Counted from the stretch's first letter, positions 35,762-45,531 are shown. The stretch: DNA of 64,000 nucleotides from Shewanella waksmanii ATCC BAA-643 (GCF_000518805.1 NZ_JAEH01000029.1:1-64000); one strand, 5' to 3'. Program-made: numbers and translations. The notes: a model not told the origin generated them from the sequence alone.

Positions 35762-36667
35762 CTAAGGGACTTCAGCTAACTCCAGTACGTTTGCCTTTAT
35801 CAATGAAATCAGCTGCATGGTAGCATCTGTTTGGGTCTCTGGGTTGAGATAAAGTGACTCATTAAATGTCGGCAAACAGGGTAGGCCATGCTCCATAGGG
35901 TCGAGGATTTCCATCGCGTCTGTGATGCGAAACTCTGCGATAGGTGCTACGACTAAGTCGTTTTCAACCGCCATGCACAAAGCCTGCGGCGATGGGGTCG
36001 ACAGTAATACATTGATGGGTCGCATAGAAATCTGATGGTTAGCAAAAACTTGCGCGCGGATCGGGCAGTTTTCAGGGTATAGCGCCATCGGGATGGTATC
36101 ACGAGTATGGGCCAGACCATTTTTTGCCGAGACCCAATGGAATTTGCGCTCAAACAATAGCTCTCCGTGGGCTGGCGGTTGCCAGTGAGTTGCCACTATC
36201 AGATCAAACTCACCTTGTTGTAGGCGCTTGTATAAGTTGCCACTGACATCGGTATCGATCACCAGTTCAATACAAGTAAATTCACGAATGAACTCCAATA
36301 AACAGCTACTTAAATAGCGTTTGATGTAGTCAGTGGGAACACCTAGGCGAATCACTTCTCGATTTTGACAATCTTTGATGTCATCAAGCGCTTGAGAACT
36401 CAATTGCATCATTTTATAAGCGTAGTTGAGTAGTGTTGTACCTGATTCGGTCAACTGCACGCCTTTGTTGTCTCGAACCAGTAGGGTTTGGCCCACAGAT
36501 TCTTCCAATTTCTTGATTTGCAAACTCAATGCTGATTGGGTGCGACACACTTGTTCAGCGGCTTTAGAGAGGTTGCCGCATTCTGCCACAGCGATGAAAC
36601 TTTCAAGTAGTTCTATCTTTAACATAGTGCTATTGAGTTTATTGATAGTGGTATCAGTATTACTCAA
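35762..36667 (-). CDS. LysR-family transcriptional regulator
   Basis: 301 residues; HTH ECGNLSKAAEQVCRTQSALSLQIKKLEESVGQTLL near the N terminus and a LysR effector domain of the CysB/IciA-like branch. Convergent with the cluster porin and divergent from a TetR gene (81-bp gap). It is a second candidate controller of the DMSP genes, or of an unrelated regulon. Confidence 0.87.
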   Translation of the reverse strand: MSNTDTTINKLNSTMLKIELLESFIAVAECGNLSKAAEQVCRTQSALSLQIKKLEESVGQTLLVRDNKGVQLTESGTTLLNYAYKMMQLSSQALDDIKDCQNREVIRLGVPTDYIKRYLSSCLLEFIREFTCIELVIDTDVSGNLYKRLQQGEFDLIVATHWQPPAHGELLFERKFHWVSAKNGLAHTRDTIPMALYPENCPIRAQVFANHQISMRPINVLLSTPSPQALCMAVENDLVVAPIAEFRITDAMEILDPMEHGLPCLPTFNESLYLNPETQTDATMQLISLIKANVLELAEVP

Positions 36668-36703
36668 TATGGGGTAGTCGCAAAGCTTGCTATATTGGTA
36701 TTG

Positions 36704-36718
36704 TGAACTGAATGTTCA
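36704..36718. promoter_or_regulatory. Palindrome between divergent LysR and TetR genes
   Basis: TGAAC-TGAAT-GTTCA, 30 bases before the TetR start: a plausible autoregulatory operator, sharing the half-site ATGTTCA with the acuI palindrome. Confidence 0.4.
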
Positions 36719-36748
36719 TGCCATTTAACAAAGTGTGACGGGGTCGAT

Positions 36749-37393
36749 ATGAGTAACTGGGAACAGCGTGGACAATATTTAGTTGAGGTTGCTCAACGTT
36801 GCCTCAAAGGCCATAAATCGTTTGATTTATGTCGCTCACATTTGGTTAAAGCCAGCCAAATTTCTAAAGGTACTATCTATAATCATTTTCCCAGTGAGGC
36901 CGATCTAATCGTTGCAGTAGCGGTAGATGATTTGCAAATGTGTTTGGCCCAAGCGCAGTTGGATGAACAGCGTTATAGCAATCCATTTTTACGCTTTTTA
37001 TATCACCATTGCTGGCGTCTGCATCATGTTCTATCGCAGCAGAAGTTTGTGATTCAGCGGGTGATGCCCAATGAAGATATCCTCAATGCTGCAGGTGATT
37101 ACTACCGAGACCAATTCAACCATCACTACCAGCAATACAAACAGTGGCTAGCAGCGACCATTGCTGAGATAGGCTTGGTAGAAGGCTTTGATCGCCACGA
37201 GCTCGTCTCTCAATACTTGCGTGGCGCGATCATTAACTGTGATGACGACAACAAGTCAGCAGATGATCCGCAGTTATATCATCAATACAGCTACGCCATT
37301 ACTCACTTATTGGGTCACTCAGATAAGCGCATTCCCACCAAAGCCCACTTTAGCCAATGGCTGCAACAACTGCAGGGTAGCAAAGCGGCCTAA
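36749..37393 (+). CDS. TetR-family transcriptional regulator
   Basis: 214 residues; the HTH is seen in LVKASQISKGTIYNHFPSEADLIVAV (about residues 28-53), followed by a helical ligand domain. It lies at the end of the DMSP/acrylate cluster. TetR-type AcuR controls acuI in other DMSP users, so an AcuR-like role is possible but not shown by sequence identity. Convergent with a chemoreceptor gene. Confidence 0.82.
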   Translation: MSNWEQRGQYLVEVAQRCLKGHKSFDLCRSHLVKASQISKGTIYNHFPSEADLIVAVAVDDLQMCLAQAQLDEQRYSNPFLRFLYHHCWRLHHVLSQQKFVIQRVMPNEDILNAAGDYYRDQFNHHYQQYKQWLAATIAEIGLVEGFDRHELVSQYLRGAIINCDDDNKSADDPQLYHQYSYAITHLLGHSDKRIPTKAHFSQWLQQLQGSKAA

Positions 37394-37409
37394 GTGTTAG
37401 CCAAGTGTC

Positions 37410-39341
37410 CTAAGTCTTAGCCGGCGTTAGGTGAAATTTATTGCAATCAGTGCTTAGCTGATTAGTCAGCTCACTAAGCTGAGCGGCGCCCTGCGCCACT
37501 TGCTGTGAGATACTGGCAACTTGACCGCTGGCATCTTCTATTTGTGCCAAACTTCGCGTGAGTTCATCGGTGGCCTGAGCTTGTTCATGACAGCCAGAGG
37601 CAATCGATGCCAAATGTGAAGTGGCTTGATCCATTTGTGCCACAATCCCCTCAAATGCCAGCTCGGTTTGTGCGGCAATATCGTTGCCGTCGGCCATCTG
37701 CGTGATGGATGCGTTAACCAATAGCGTGGTTTTTGAGGCTGCGGTAGCCGTGCGATTAGCAAGCTGCCGAACTTCATCGGCAACGACGGCAAACCCTCGT
37801 CCATGTTCGCCCGCTCGGGCCGCTTCAATGGCCGCGTTCAGTGCAATTAAGTTAGTTTGATCGGCAATATTGGTGATTTCACTCATGATATGGGCAATCT
37901 CATCGCCAGAAGTTCGCATCTGCGCTAAGGCTAAAGATAGCTGCTGCATCTGCTGATGGCTCTGGCTGGCCTGCGTTAAACTGTGTTGACCTTGTACATT
38001 GATATCGGTTGAAGCCGTGGCGGTGATTTTAGTCTGGCTATCAATTTCATGTAGTGCAGAGCTCATGGCGGTGACCAAATCGAGCTGTTCGGTTGCACCT
38101 TGAGCCAGATCTAGACTGCCGTTGTTAAGATCATGACTATTCTGTTCAATGGCTTGGGTACACTGCTGCACCGAGCGTACTAGGTGGGACAAATTCAGCA
38201 GCATTTTTTGTAGCGCTAGCCCCAGTGCGTCTCGCTCGCCGGTCAATTGCACCTCAAAGGCGAGATCGCCGTGGGCAATTTTCTCTGCCGTGGCAATCTG
38301 TTGCTTTTGTACTTGCACCAAATGCGCCACCGCATGGGCAATATGCCCAAGCTCATCTTGGCGTTGCAATAGCTTGTGCCAAGCTGTTTGATTTAGCTGA
38401 CTGAGTTGAATATCCCCTTCTGCAAGGTGAGCCACGGCGCTGGAAACGGTACTCAAACCTCGGGTGACGACATTCACCAGTTTAACAATTAGCAGTGCCA
38501 CAATGATGATGGCAACAGCAGCCACAGCCGAGCTAACAAGTATCAACTTACGCTCATTGGCAATTAACACTTGGGTATCTACGGCGCTGATAATTGACCA
38601 GCCACTAGTTGGCTCTTTGACCACCCAGCCGCGATAGTGAAGTTGTGCTTGGTTAAACTGCACCGTTTGTTCAGACAAATGACATAAGCTATCTAAATCA
38701 AGTTGTTCGTTCGCTAGCGTTGGCTGCGGGTGTGCGACCAATTGGCAACGACTCGACAGAACAAAACTGCTGCTATGGGGCTGAGTTTGGCTCAAGTCGA
38801 CATACTCGTTGTAAAAATTGTCCAGTGGTAGGCTCATGAATAAGATATTGTCGCGGGAAACCTGCTGGGCAAAAGTGACCAATAACTTGCCATCAACTCG
38901 GCTATGCACAGGTTCAGAAATAACCAGTTGCTTACTGTTCAGCGCCTGCGTGACATAGGGCATGGTTTGATAGTTTTTACCGATACGTTGTGGATTACTG
39001 GCGGCAATCACCTGTTGTTGACTGTCCAATAACGCGATGTTTCTGGCGCCATTGTGTTGGGCTGTGGCCGCTAAGTGAGCCGATAGCTTGGTCTGCCAAG
39101 CCTGATCTTTTGTCGCTAAGTGCACAAATGGACTCTCTGCCAGTGCAGCTAAGGTGTGCTGGTGGTTGTTCACCCAACTACTGATATTGTCACGGAGCAA
39201 TGCTGCACTGGTTTGCATGGCATTCGATGATGCCGTTTGCATCATAGTCAAACTTAGGCTGATACACACATAGGCAATGCTAACGAGTGCCAATGTGACT
39301 AAGGGGATCAGTAAGGCATTAAATCGATGACGTAGCTTCAT
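37410..39341 (-). CDS. Methyl-accepting chemotaxis protein with a Cache-type sensor
   Basis: 643 residues: TM1 (about 8-32), a periplasmic double-Cache-like domain (about 35-270; [17 protein letters not shown] and [11 protein letters not shown] are typical), TM2 (about 275-297), HAMP, and a signalling domain with the MCP hairpin [38 protein letters not shown]. Cache domains bind small solutes such as amino or organic acids. Its position beside the DMSP cluster makes a cluster metabolite a conceivable ligand, but this is only proximity. Confidence 0.9.
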   Translation of the reverse strand: MKLRHRFNALLIPLVTLALVSIAYVCISLSLTMMQTASSNAMQTSAALLRDNISSWVNNHQHTLAALAESPFVHLATKDQAWQTKLSAHLAATAQHNGARNIALLDSQQQVIAASNPQRIGKNYQTMPYVTQALNSKQLVISEPVHSRVDGKLLVTFAQQVSRDNILFMSLPLDNFYNEYVDLSQTQPHSSSFVLSSRCQLVAHPQPTLANEQLDLDSLCHLSEQTVQFNQAQLHYRGWVVKEPTSGWSIISAVDTQVLIANERKLILVSSAVAAVAIIIVALLIVKLVNVVTRGLSTVSSAVAHLAEGDIQLSQLNQTAWHKLLQRQDELGHIAHAVAHLVQVQKQQIATAEKIAHGDLAFEVQLTGERDALGLALQKMLLNLSHLVRSVQQCTQAIEQNSHDLNNGSLDLAQGATEQLDLVTAMSSALHEIDSQTKITATASTDINVQGQHSLTQASQSHQQMQQLSLALAQMRTSGDEIAHIMSEITNIADQTNLIALNAAIEAARAGEHGRGFAVVADEVRQLANRTATAASKTTLLVNASITQMADGNDIAAQTELAFEGIVAQMDQATSHLASIASGCHEQAQATDELTRSLAQIEDASGQVASISQQVAQGAAQLSELTNQLSTDCNKFHLTPAKT

Positions 39342-39379
39342 AGCGCACCTTTGTTGGCAAAGAGCAGAGCACAGTGGCG

Positions 39380-40423
39380 CTAAATGACCACTTGCTTAAA
39401 CAGGTTTTGGATGATGAACAAGCCAATAAAGCAGGCGATTGCAGACATAATTGGTGTGATGACCCAACCGATTAGAATCCGCCCCAATACTCGCCACTGT
39501 ACCGGTAACTTTTTCAATAATGCGATACCAACCACCGCGCCAATCACCGCCTGTGAACTCGATACCGGCACCAGCGGGATTGCGGGTAAACCTAAGCTAA
39601 CAAAGGCATTGGATAGGCTTTGAGATGAGAAGATAAACAGCACAATTGAATGAGCCATCACTACCACCCAAGCGGTAACAGGCGTCATGGCGATGAGGTT
39701 ATCGCCTACGGTTAACATCACTTTTTTAGAGTAGGTAAATACGCCGATGCTAATGGCGACGGCGCCAATGAAGAACAGCTGCATGGCCGGGGTTAATGTC
39801 AGCCCAAACAGATCCATTGGATCAATGGGAGCGCTGAGTACAAATACACCCATTACGTTGGCAATATTATTAGCCCCCAAACTATAAGAACCAAACGCAC
39901 CCGCAAGGATTAATCCAATGCGGGTCCATTTATCCAGTTGGAACAACCCTGGGCGCAATCGCGCGATACTGGTACTCACAAGCTTGAACAGTAACACCGC
40001 GGTAATGGCCGCTAAAATAGGGCAGAGCACCCAAGTGCTGAGGATTTTAGTCAGCACTTCTGAATCTGTAGGCATACCGCTAAACAGGTTCCAACCGATG
40101 ATAGCGCCCACAATCGCTTGGCCTGTAGAGACCGGCAGGCCGGATTTAGTCATAAAATAAACCGTGGTAGCGGCAGATAATGCCACGGTAAATGCACCGC
40201 CTATGGCAGAGACTTTTCCTAGCGCGCCTAAGGTGTGTGATGCCCCAGCGCCACTGATCACCGCGCCTAGAATCACCATAACCGAACAGATGAGGGCCGC
40301 GGTGGAAAACTTGACCATTTTCGAACCTACAGCGGTACCGAAAACGTTAGCAGCGTCATTCGCGCCTAGTGACCAGCCGAGAAATAAGCCGCTAGAGAGA
40401 AAGACCCAAATCGCAATATCCAT
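39380..40423 (-). CDS. PiT-family inorganic phosphate transporter
   Basis: 347 residues with about ten membrane helices and the duplicated PiT signature: [22 protein letters not shown] near the N terminus and [18 protein letters not shown] in the second half. It moves inorganic phosphate (usually as a metal-phosphate complex) with protons or sodium. It follows a DUF47 gene after 11 bases, the common PiT-DUF47 operon. Shorter than E. coli PitA (499) but normal for this subgroup. Confidence 0.92.
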   Translation of the reverse strand: MDIAIWVFLSSGLFLGWSLGANDAANVFGTAVGSKMVKFSTAALICSVMVILGAVISGAGASHTLGALGKVSAIGGAFTVALSAATTVYFMTKSGLPVSTGQAIVGAIIGWNLFSGMPTDSEVLTKILSTWVLCPILAAITAVLLFKLVSTSIARLRPGLFQLDKWTRIGLILAGAFGSYSLGANNIANVMGVFVLSAPIDPMDLFGLTLTPAMQLFFIGAVAISIGVFTYSKKVMLTVGDNLIAMTPVTAWVVVMAHSIVLFIFSSQSLSNAFVSLGLPAIPLVPVSSSQAVIGAVVGIALLKKLPVQWRVLGRILIGWVITPIMSAIACFIGLFIIQNLFKQVVI

Positions 40424-40434
40424 ATTGTCGCCCC

Positions 40435-41103
40435 TTACTGCACACGTTTGAGGGTGAAGATGGCAATGCGGTCACTGATATCTTCGGCCAAGTTGGCGAC
40501 TTGGTCTAAGCGGTCGCAAAAATAGCGCAGTTGGATTTTATTCACGAGTGGCATGTCGGTATCGAATAACATCACTTTGGTGCGGGTGCACTGCTTGTCG
40601 GCTTGACTCTCAAAAGCGATGACTTTGGTGTGATACTCCTGTACTCGCTGCAAGTCGGTAAAGAAACTTTTGGCGCACAGCAATGTATGGTCGATGGTTG
40701 CACCAACAATATCGAGTAAAGCCAGCAGCTCTTGGCCTACAGGCTGGGGAATCAATGGTTGCTCAATTTTAAGATGCAGGCCAATAGTCTCTTGGCGGTT
40801 GATTAATCGATCGGTCAGATCGATAAGTGAAGCCACGTCGGAGCGTAGATCGGGGATCAAGGTTTTTCGATACAGGGTTTGTTCGATTTCGCGTTTAAGT
40901 AAATCCGCTTGATGTTCAATCTCTTGCAGTTCTTTTAGTGCTTGGGCAAAGACGTCGCTTTGTGGGCCGTAGTTTAAGTAGCTAGTCCACATTTCTACCG
41001 ATTTATGATGCGATAAAGTGACTTGATCTAAGAACAGATAGACCTTGGTTTCGGTCGATTGGGACTGAGAAAGCAGCGTAGTGAGCCGAGAAAAGCCAAA
41101 CAT
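40435..41103 (-). CDS. DUF47 / PhoU-like protein partnered with the PiT transporter
   Basis: 222-residue helical protein; acidic ExxxD patterns (LKELQEIEHQADLLKREIE; FESQADKQCTR) are those of the DUF47/PhoU-like fold. DUF47 proteins are nearly always next to PiT transporters and are thought to modulate them. It is the first gene of a pair transcribed leftward into the PiT gene. Confidence 0.88.
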   Translation of the reverse strand: MFGFSRLTTLLSQSQSTETKVYLFLDQVTLSHHKSVEMWTSYLNYGPQSDVFAQALKELQEIEHQADLLKREIEQTLYRKTLIPDLRSDVASLIDLTDRLINRQETIGLHLKIEQPLIPQPVGQELLALLDIVGATIDHTLLCAKSFFTDLQRVQEYHTKVIAFESQADKQCTRTKVMLFDTDMPLVNKIQLRYFCDRLDQVANLAEDISDRIAIFTLKRVQ

Positions 41104-41199
41104 GGCATCTCCTTGTCGTGAGGGAAGTAGGGATTTTTTGAGGTGGCAGGCTCGCTAGACGGGAGCAGGGACTAGCGAGCCTGCAGTGGTCGCGCAGTA

Positions 41200-42024
41200 C
41201 TACTTGAAGGCGTTACTCATTTCAAACGTCGCTTTAGTTTTAGAGCCTTGATGGCCCTGTCCTAGATTGACGGCGTTGACCTGTTCAAATAAATGCTCAT
41301 AAGCTTGTTCGAGTCTGTCCTGATTCTTTAAGCTGCCTTTAAATGAAAACTCAGTAAACGTGATACGCGGTTGTCGGTAGTAGGGCGTCCAAAGTTGAAA
41401 GTCTATTTCCAAATCATCAAAGCGACGATCCTTAAGTGCACCCTCCCAACCATGGGTACGCATAACAATGGTTTGTGCAAGATCTTGTTGGTTGGCTTGA
41501 TAGATATCACCGACGATAGACCAAATTGCTTTATCTTTTTTCAAGATATTAAACACTTGCTCGTAATCAACATCTTTGACGTTAATATCGCCAGGTGAGT
41601 AGGGAATATCGTAGCTGACGCTGTAAGCCGCCTTACCATTGGTAAAATCGATTTCCGCTTTACGGTACTGGCTCACATCACCAAAACCTTGCGGGTCTTC
41701 AGCGCGGAGTTTGACGGTAATTTTGCTCTTGCGCGGTTTAGTGACATGCTCTCTCACTCGAATATTGATATCTTTGGCTTTAAAAGCGCGGTTAGGAGTA
41801 TCAATATAAGTCACTAATTTAACCGAGATATCATCGTCAAACGTGATGAAGTCAAAAGCTTGTTTGAAGTCGTTACTGAGCTTATTCGCGCCATAGGGTA
41901 ATGTTTTACCTACCCCAGTATTGACGTGATATTCCAACGAAGTAAATTGCTCTGGTGATAACACATAAGCGCTTGAACTTAGGCATAAATTGACCAGACC
42001 GATTAGAAATAGATTGTTTCTCAT
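41200..42024 (-). CDS. Exported CYTH-like (triphosphate-tunnel-fold-like) protein
   Basis: 274 residues with a signal peptide (about 1-18, SSSA). The mature part has a pattern recalling CYTH/triphosphate-tunnel enzymes: KLVTYIDTPNRAFKAKDINIRVRE (tYxDTpxxxLxxxxxxlRiR) followed by KITVKLRAED (the T(L/V)K strand) and alternating acidic strands (AEIDF; DDLEIDFQL). The N-terminal ExExK signature is not evident (SLEYHV instead). A periplasmic CYTH protein would be unusual. It sits between a phosphate porin and the PiT-DUF47 pair, pointing to phosphate or polyphosphate. The fold call is by eye. Confidence 0.55.
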   Translation of the reverse strand: MRNNLFLIGLVNLCLSSSAYVLSPEQFTSLEYHVNTGVGKTLPYGANKLSNDFKQAFDFITFDDDISVKLVTYIDTPNRAFKAKDINIRVREHVTKPRKSKITVKLRAEDPQGFGDVSQYRKAEIDFTNGKAAYSVSYDIPYSPGDINVKDVDYEQVFNILKKDKAIWSIVGDIYQANQQDLAQTIVMRTHGWEGALKDRRFDDLEIDFQLWTPYYRQPRITFTEFSFKGSLKNQDRLEQAYEHLFEQVNAVNLGQGHQGSKTKATFEMSNAFK

Positions 42025-42038
42025 CTGCTTGGCTCCTT

Positions 42039-43406
42039 TTAGAATGCGTACTGTAAGCGGGCTTGGAATATGTTGCCGTCTTGCTCATACAACATCAGGT
42101 CGGGGTCGCTATGATGCTCGAACCCCTGTTCATAATCGGCTTTGGTATGCACGTAGTTAAACTGCGCTTTTAAGTTGTTTTCGATATACCAGTTAACGCC
42201 AATAACATAGTCGGTTTTCTTGCCGCCATAGATGTTGGCATCGGTATCATTGAAATCAGCGTAGTCGACTCGCGCGGCAATTTCCCAGGCACCATAACCA
42301 CCTTTTGATAGTGCGTTTTCAGGTTTAACCGTTTTAAAGGTGCCTTTCTTATCGCCGTAGCGCCAGCTCTCTCCTGTTAAGGTATAAACTGCTTGTGCAT
42401 AGCCACTGTTAAAGGTCGCGCTGCCCATGTTATCGCCCTTAATGTACAGATCATCGGTTTTTGCTAGCATGTATTCGGCTTGCATCAGTAAGCTACGATG
42501 TTGGTATGCCGCTTCCAAACCATAATGCTGGGTTGATTGGGTATTGAATTTACCCGTATCAATCAAACGACCCGTGGCTTTGGTATTTGGTCGAGCGCGG
42601 TAACGGGTCTCTTCCATATTGCTATTGTTTTTGGTGCACAGTGCGCTGGCGCCTATGTGCAATAGGTGGTCACTGTTGTTGATGGGGGCCATGGTAAATC
42701 GGGCATTAAATACGTCTTGCTTTTCATTGAGGTCATCATCATTCACCAAGGCTGTCACACCGTAGCCAGCGCTAAAATTATAGCCGTCGCCGTAGTACAA
42801 CCAAGAAGCACCAACCGCACGCTCAGGTGAGAAGGTATCGGTACTGGCGCGTTCCAAAAATGCTAAATGGGCTGAACTGCCTGTGGCCTCAAGGCCAAAA
42901 CCAAACTTCTGGAAACCGAGTTTAATTTCGCTGTTATCAAACCCACGGTAATTGACGTTGGCATCTTTAACTTCAACTTCTGACACGCCATCAAAATCAA
43001 ATTCCAGCGAGTATTTCCATACATTGGAGAAATACCCTTCTACCCCAAACCGAACACGGCGGAAGCTGACTTCATTAATGCCCTCTTGGTATTCCAGTTT
43101 GTTGCCGGTATAGAAAGGATCGGCGTTAACATAGTCGAGCTGAATACGCCCCGTAAACTGCATGGTTGATTGGCCATCTTTGGACATTAACTCTGGTGAC
43201 GGGTCACCGGTTTCAAATTTGACTCTATCGCTAGCGTTGGCAGCATCTTTTGCTTCTATGAGCTCAATTTCTAGCGCGTTTAGGCGCTCCTCTAGCTCAG
43301 TGATTTTATCTGCTTCAGTCGCCATCGCGGCTGATGAAAAACACAGTAGTGAGGTTGAGATTGCAACGGCAATGCGAGACCGAGAAAAACCATTTTTGTT
43401 CACCAT
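42039..43406 (-). CDS. OprO/OprP-type (phosphate-selective) porin
   Basis: 455 residues: signal peptide (cut near AMA|TEA, about residue 30), a short coiled coil (DKITELEERLNALEIELIEAKDA) typical of OprO/OprP-family trimer porins, then a 16-strand-type barrel with QFTGRIQLDYV and the GYFSNVWKYSLEFDF segment, ending FQARLQYAF. The family transports phosphate or polyphosphate in Pseudomonas. The exported CYTH-like gene follows after 14 bases, so the two are co-transcribed. No convincing Pho box was found upstream. Confidence 0.85.
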   Translation of the reverse strand: MVNKNGFSRSRIAVAISTSLLCFSSAAMATEADKITELEERLNALEIELIEAKDAANASDRVKFETGDPSPELMSKDGQSTMQFTGRIQLDYVNADPFYTGNKLEYQEGINEVSFRRVRFGVEGYFSNVWKYSLEFDFDGVSEVEVKDANVNYRGFDNSEIKLGFQKFGFGLEATGSSAHLAFLERASTDTFSPERAVGASWLYYGDGYNFSAGYGVTALVNDDDLNEKQDVFNARFTMAPINNSDHLLHIGASALCTKNNSNMEETRYRARPNTKATGRLIDTGKFNTQSTQHYGLEAAYQHRSLLMQAEYMLAKTDDLYIKGDNMGSATFNSGYAQAVYTLTGESWRYGDKKGTFKTVKPENALSKGGYGAWEIAARVDYADFNDTDANIYGGKKTDYVIGVNWYIENNLKAQFNYVHTKADYEQGFEHHSDPDLMLYEQDGNIFQARLQYAF

Positions 43407-43698
43407 AATGCATATCCTTAATATCTTATTCTAGATGTTAACGCGGTGTAAGAAATCTGCTGTTTCCTGATGAACTAATAGTAAGCAGATCGCGGTAAGA
43501 AAAACTTGATCCATGTCTATTAATTTCAACTTAATCGTACAAAATGTTTTTGTTTTATTTTTGCGAGTAATGATGGTTTTTTAGCAGTGATATAGTTCAG
43601 TATAAGTTGAGAGATTTAGTTTAAGGCGTGGGGAGGCGACGCTCAATCACAAGGGAGTTTATGCGTAATAAAAGTGAGTTGGTTAATACTGGTTTCGA

Positions 43699-45036
43699 CT
43701 ATAAGTTATTGATTTCGATCTTGTATATACCGTGAGCCCCTTTTCTGCTAGTGACGATTCGGTGCTGACTATAGGTCAAGCCATCGCCTAAATCTACGCT
43801 GATCAACAGGTGAATTGTATGGACTTTGTGTACCGTCGCTAGGCGAATGTTTTGCCCTTGCTGGTAGTGATGGTTGCTGAGGATTTTCGGCAAAGAACGC
43901 AAAGTTTTACTTAAGTTAATTGTAAGTTCATCTATAAACTTTTCTTTGCTTTTTCGTTGTTTCTCAGTGTTAAAATTGTAACGTCGTTGGTAGACCCAAT
44001 GACGACTATCCTGGGACGTCTCTTGTCCCGGGCGGCGATTTAATATCGACTGAATTTGCTTGGGTAAATGCTGTTGTGATTGGCTAAAAAAGCTCTCAGT
44101 GGTGGCAGCAATTTCTACCTGACGACTGCCTTGATAGTAGCGAGACTGGTGTTGAAAATAACGAGAAGAAAACACTTGCATTAAATATTGCCGCCCAAGC
44201 TCTTTAATTCGATCCTTGAGGATGTAGGAGATAACCAAAGAGAAAAAGAACGGTGTAGAGAAATTGCCAAATGCTTGCTGGGTGAAAAATGCCACTGCGG
44301 TTGCGAATGCCATCGCTAGCGCAGCCGCTACACCAAAAATCAGCTGCTCAGCATATTGGCCGTTTTTGAGTTTCTTACGCTTGACTTTATACGGCGTATT
44401 TATCACTTTTCGGCCGAGATGGAGCTTATTCAGTAAACGCTCTTGGCCCTCTTCACTGTCATCATGCAGCTTAAATTTATGCTGCTTTGCTAAGGCAATA
44501 TTGCGCTCGAGTAATCGGCTTAGCCTAGGCGTATCTGCTGAGTTTTGCTGGCGCAATAGTGCCAGCAGCGACTGGTGCAAATCATAGATGAGCTGGTGGC
44601 GGGCGAGTTTATATAGTCGTGCTTGACCAAGAAGTTGCTCGTTGTCATGAATTGCACAACATTGCTCGATCGCGTCATTCAGTTGTAATAGTAGTGGCTC
44701 ATCGGCACCGTTAAGTAACTGACGGATGTCGGTGACAAAGTGAGACAGTGCTAGTCGGTAGTGGCGTTGATTGGTCCGGGCTTGTGCATATGCCGTATGT
44801 TTTAAAGTGAATAGTGCACGCTGCACTGAATCCACACTGGCGGTTTCATCAAACCTAATCACTTGCTTCTGTGATAGATTTTGATAGAAGCTACTGGGGT
44901 TGGCAATGTCGCTATTTTCGGCCAATTGCGAGGGAAGAAAAAAGTGAACCTTAAGCTGGGCGCGCTTAACGTGGGCCGGAAATTCGGCGCGCACGTTAAG
45001 GTGGTACTGGTCAGCTTTAAATAGCGACACTGTCAT
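43699..45036 (-). CDS. Membrane protein of unknown function in a CYTH operon
   Basis: 445 residues: a helical, Gln/Arg/Leu-rich N-terminal part (about 1-225), two adjacent membrane segments (about 230-275; LIFGVAAALAMAFATAVAFF and FSTPFFFSLVISYIL) and a basic C-terminal domain ending in beta strands (THRIVTSRKGAHGIYKIEINN-like). Not recognised as any known family. It is encoded three bases after a CYTH enzyme gene, suggesting a membrane partner. The overall plan (CYTH module plus membrane module) is reminiscent of eukaryotic VTC polyphosphate polymerase, but there is no detectable sequence similarity that I can claim. Confidence 0.7.
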   Translation of the reverse strand: MTVSLFKADQYHLNVRAEFPAHVKRAQLKVHFFLPSQLAENSDIANPSSFYQNLSQKQVIRFDETASVDSVQRALFTLKHTAYAQARTNQRHYRLALSHFVTDIRQLLNGADEPLLLQLNDAIEQCCAIHDNEQLLGQARLYKLARHQLIYDLHQSLLALLRQQNSADTPRLSRLLERNIALAKQHKFKLHDDSEEGQERLLNKLHLGRKVINTPYKVKRKKLKNGQYAEQLIFGVAAALAMAFATAVAFFTQQAFGNFSTPFFFSLVISYILKDRIKELGRQYLMQVFSSRYFQHQSRYYQGSRQVEIAATTESFFSQSQQHLPKQIQSILNRRPGQETSQDSRHWVYQRRYNFNTEKQRKSKEKFIDELTINLSKTLRSLPKILSNHHYQQGQNIRLATVHKVHTIHLLISVDLGDGLTYSQHRIVTSRKGAHGIYKIEINNL

Positions 45037-45039
45037 GGG

Positions 45040-45513
45040 CTATTGCCAGGTGCTGTAGGGTTGCTTCATCAGCATGGAGTTATAGTAACGTGCATCTCCA
45101 GTCACTTCTTGCGCCAACCAAGAGGGTTTATTGACCACTTGATCTTCGCTAGTTAACTCCACTTCAGCGACAACTAAGCCCTGATTACTTTGATAAAACT
45201 CATCGACTTCAAATATGTGGTTAAGATGCTCAACCAGGTAACGTGTTTTATCAATGACTCCAGGCTCGCAGATGGCCAGTAATGCTTTGGCTTCTTCAAC
45301 AGGGATCTCTTGCTCCCACTCATAGCGCGAAGCACCAGATTCATTGCCGATTCCTTTGATGGTTAGGAAGCCTTTTTCACCTTTTATGCGTACTCTGACT
45401 GTGCGCTCGGGTACGCTGCTTAGGTAGCCCTGTACAATACGTACAGCGCGAGCAGCTTGATGTTTGAAGTCATCATTTTTGACTAGGTACTTACGTTCAA
45501 TCTCTTGAGCCAT
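45040..45513 (-). CDS. CYTH-domain triphosphate-tunnel enzyme
   Basis: 157 residues, the size of short TTM enzymes. The full CYTH signature is present: EIERK at residues 4-8 (ExExK), RTVRVRIKGEKGFLTIKG, YEWEQEIP, DKTRYLV, FEVDEF and AEVEL. These residues line the tunnel that binds triphosphates with Mg or Mn. Bacterial short TTMs of this type hydrolyse inorganic tripolyphosphate or related triphosphates; adenylate-cyclase activity is also known in the superfamily. It is cytoplasmic. It sits between a divergent CYTH-like gene (18 bases upstream) and a membrane protein gene (3 bases downstream). Confidence 0.88.
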   Translation of the reverse strand: MAQEIERKYLVKNDDFKHQAARAVRIVQGYLSSVPERTVRVRIKGEKGFLTIKGIGNESGASRYEWEQEIPVEEAKALLAICEPGVIDKTRYLVEHLNHIFEVDEFYQSNQGLVVAEVELTSEDQVVNKPSWLAQEVTGDARYYNSMLMKQPYSTWQ

Positions 45514-45531
45514 TGCGCTGTTCTCCTATAT

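Noticed and set aside
43407-43698. Search for a Pho box upstream of the OprO/OprP-type porin and the PiT operon
   Set aside because: No convincing match to the CTGTCAT-type direct repeat was seen, so phosphate-starvation control is not claimed.
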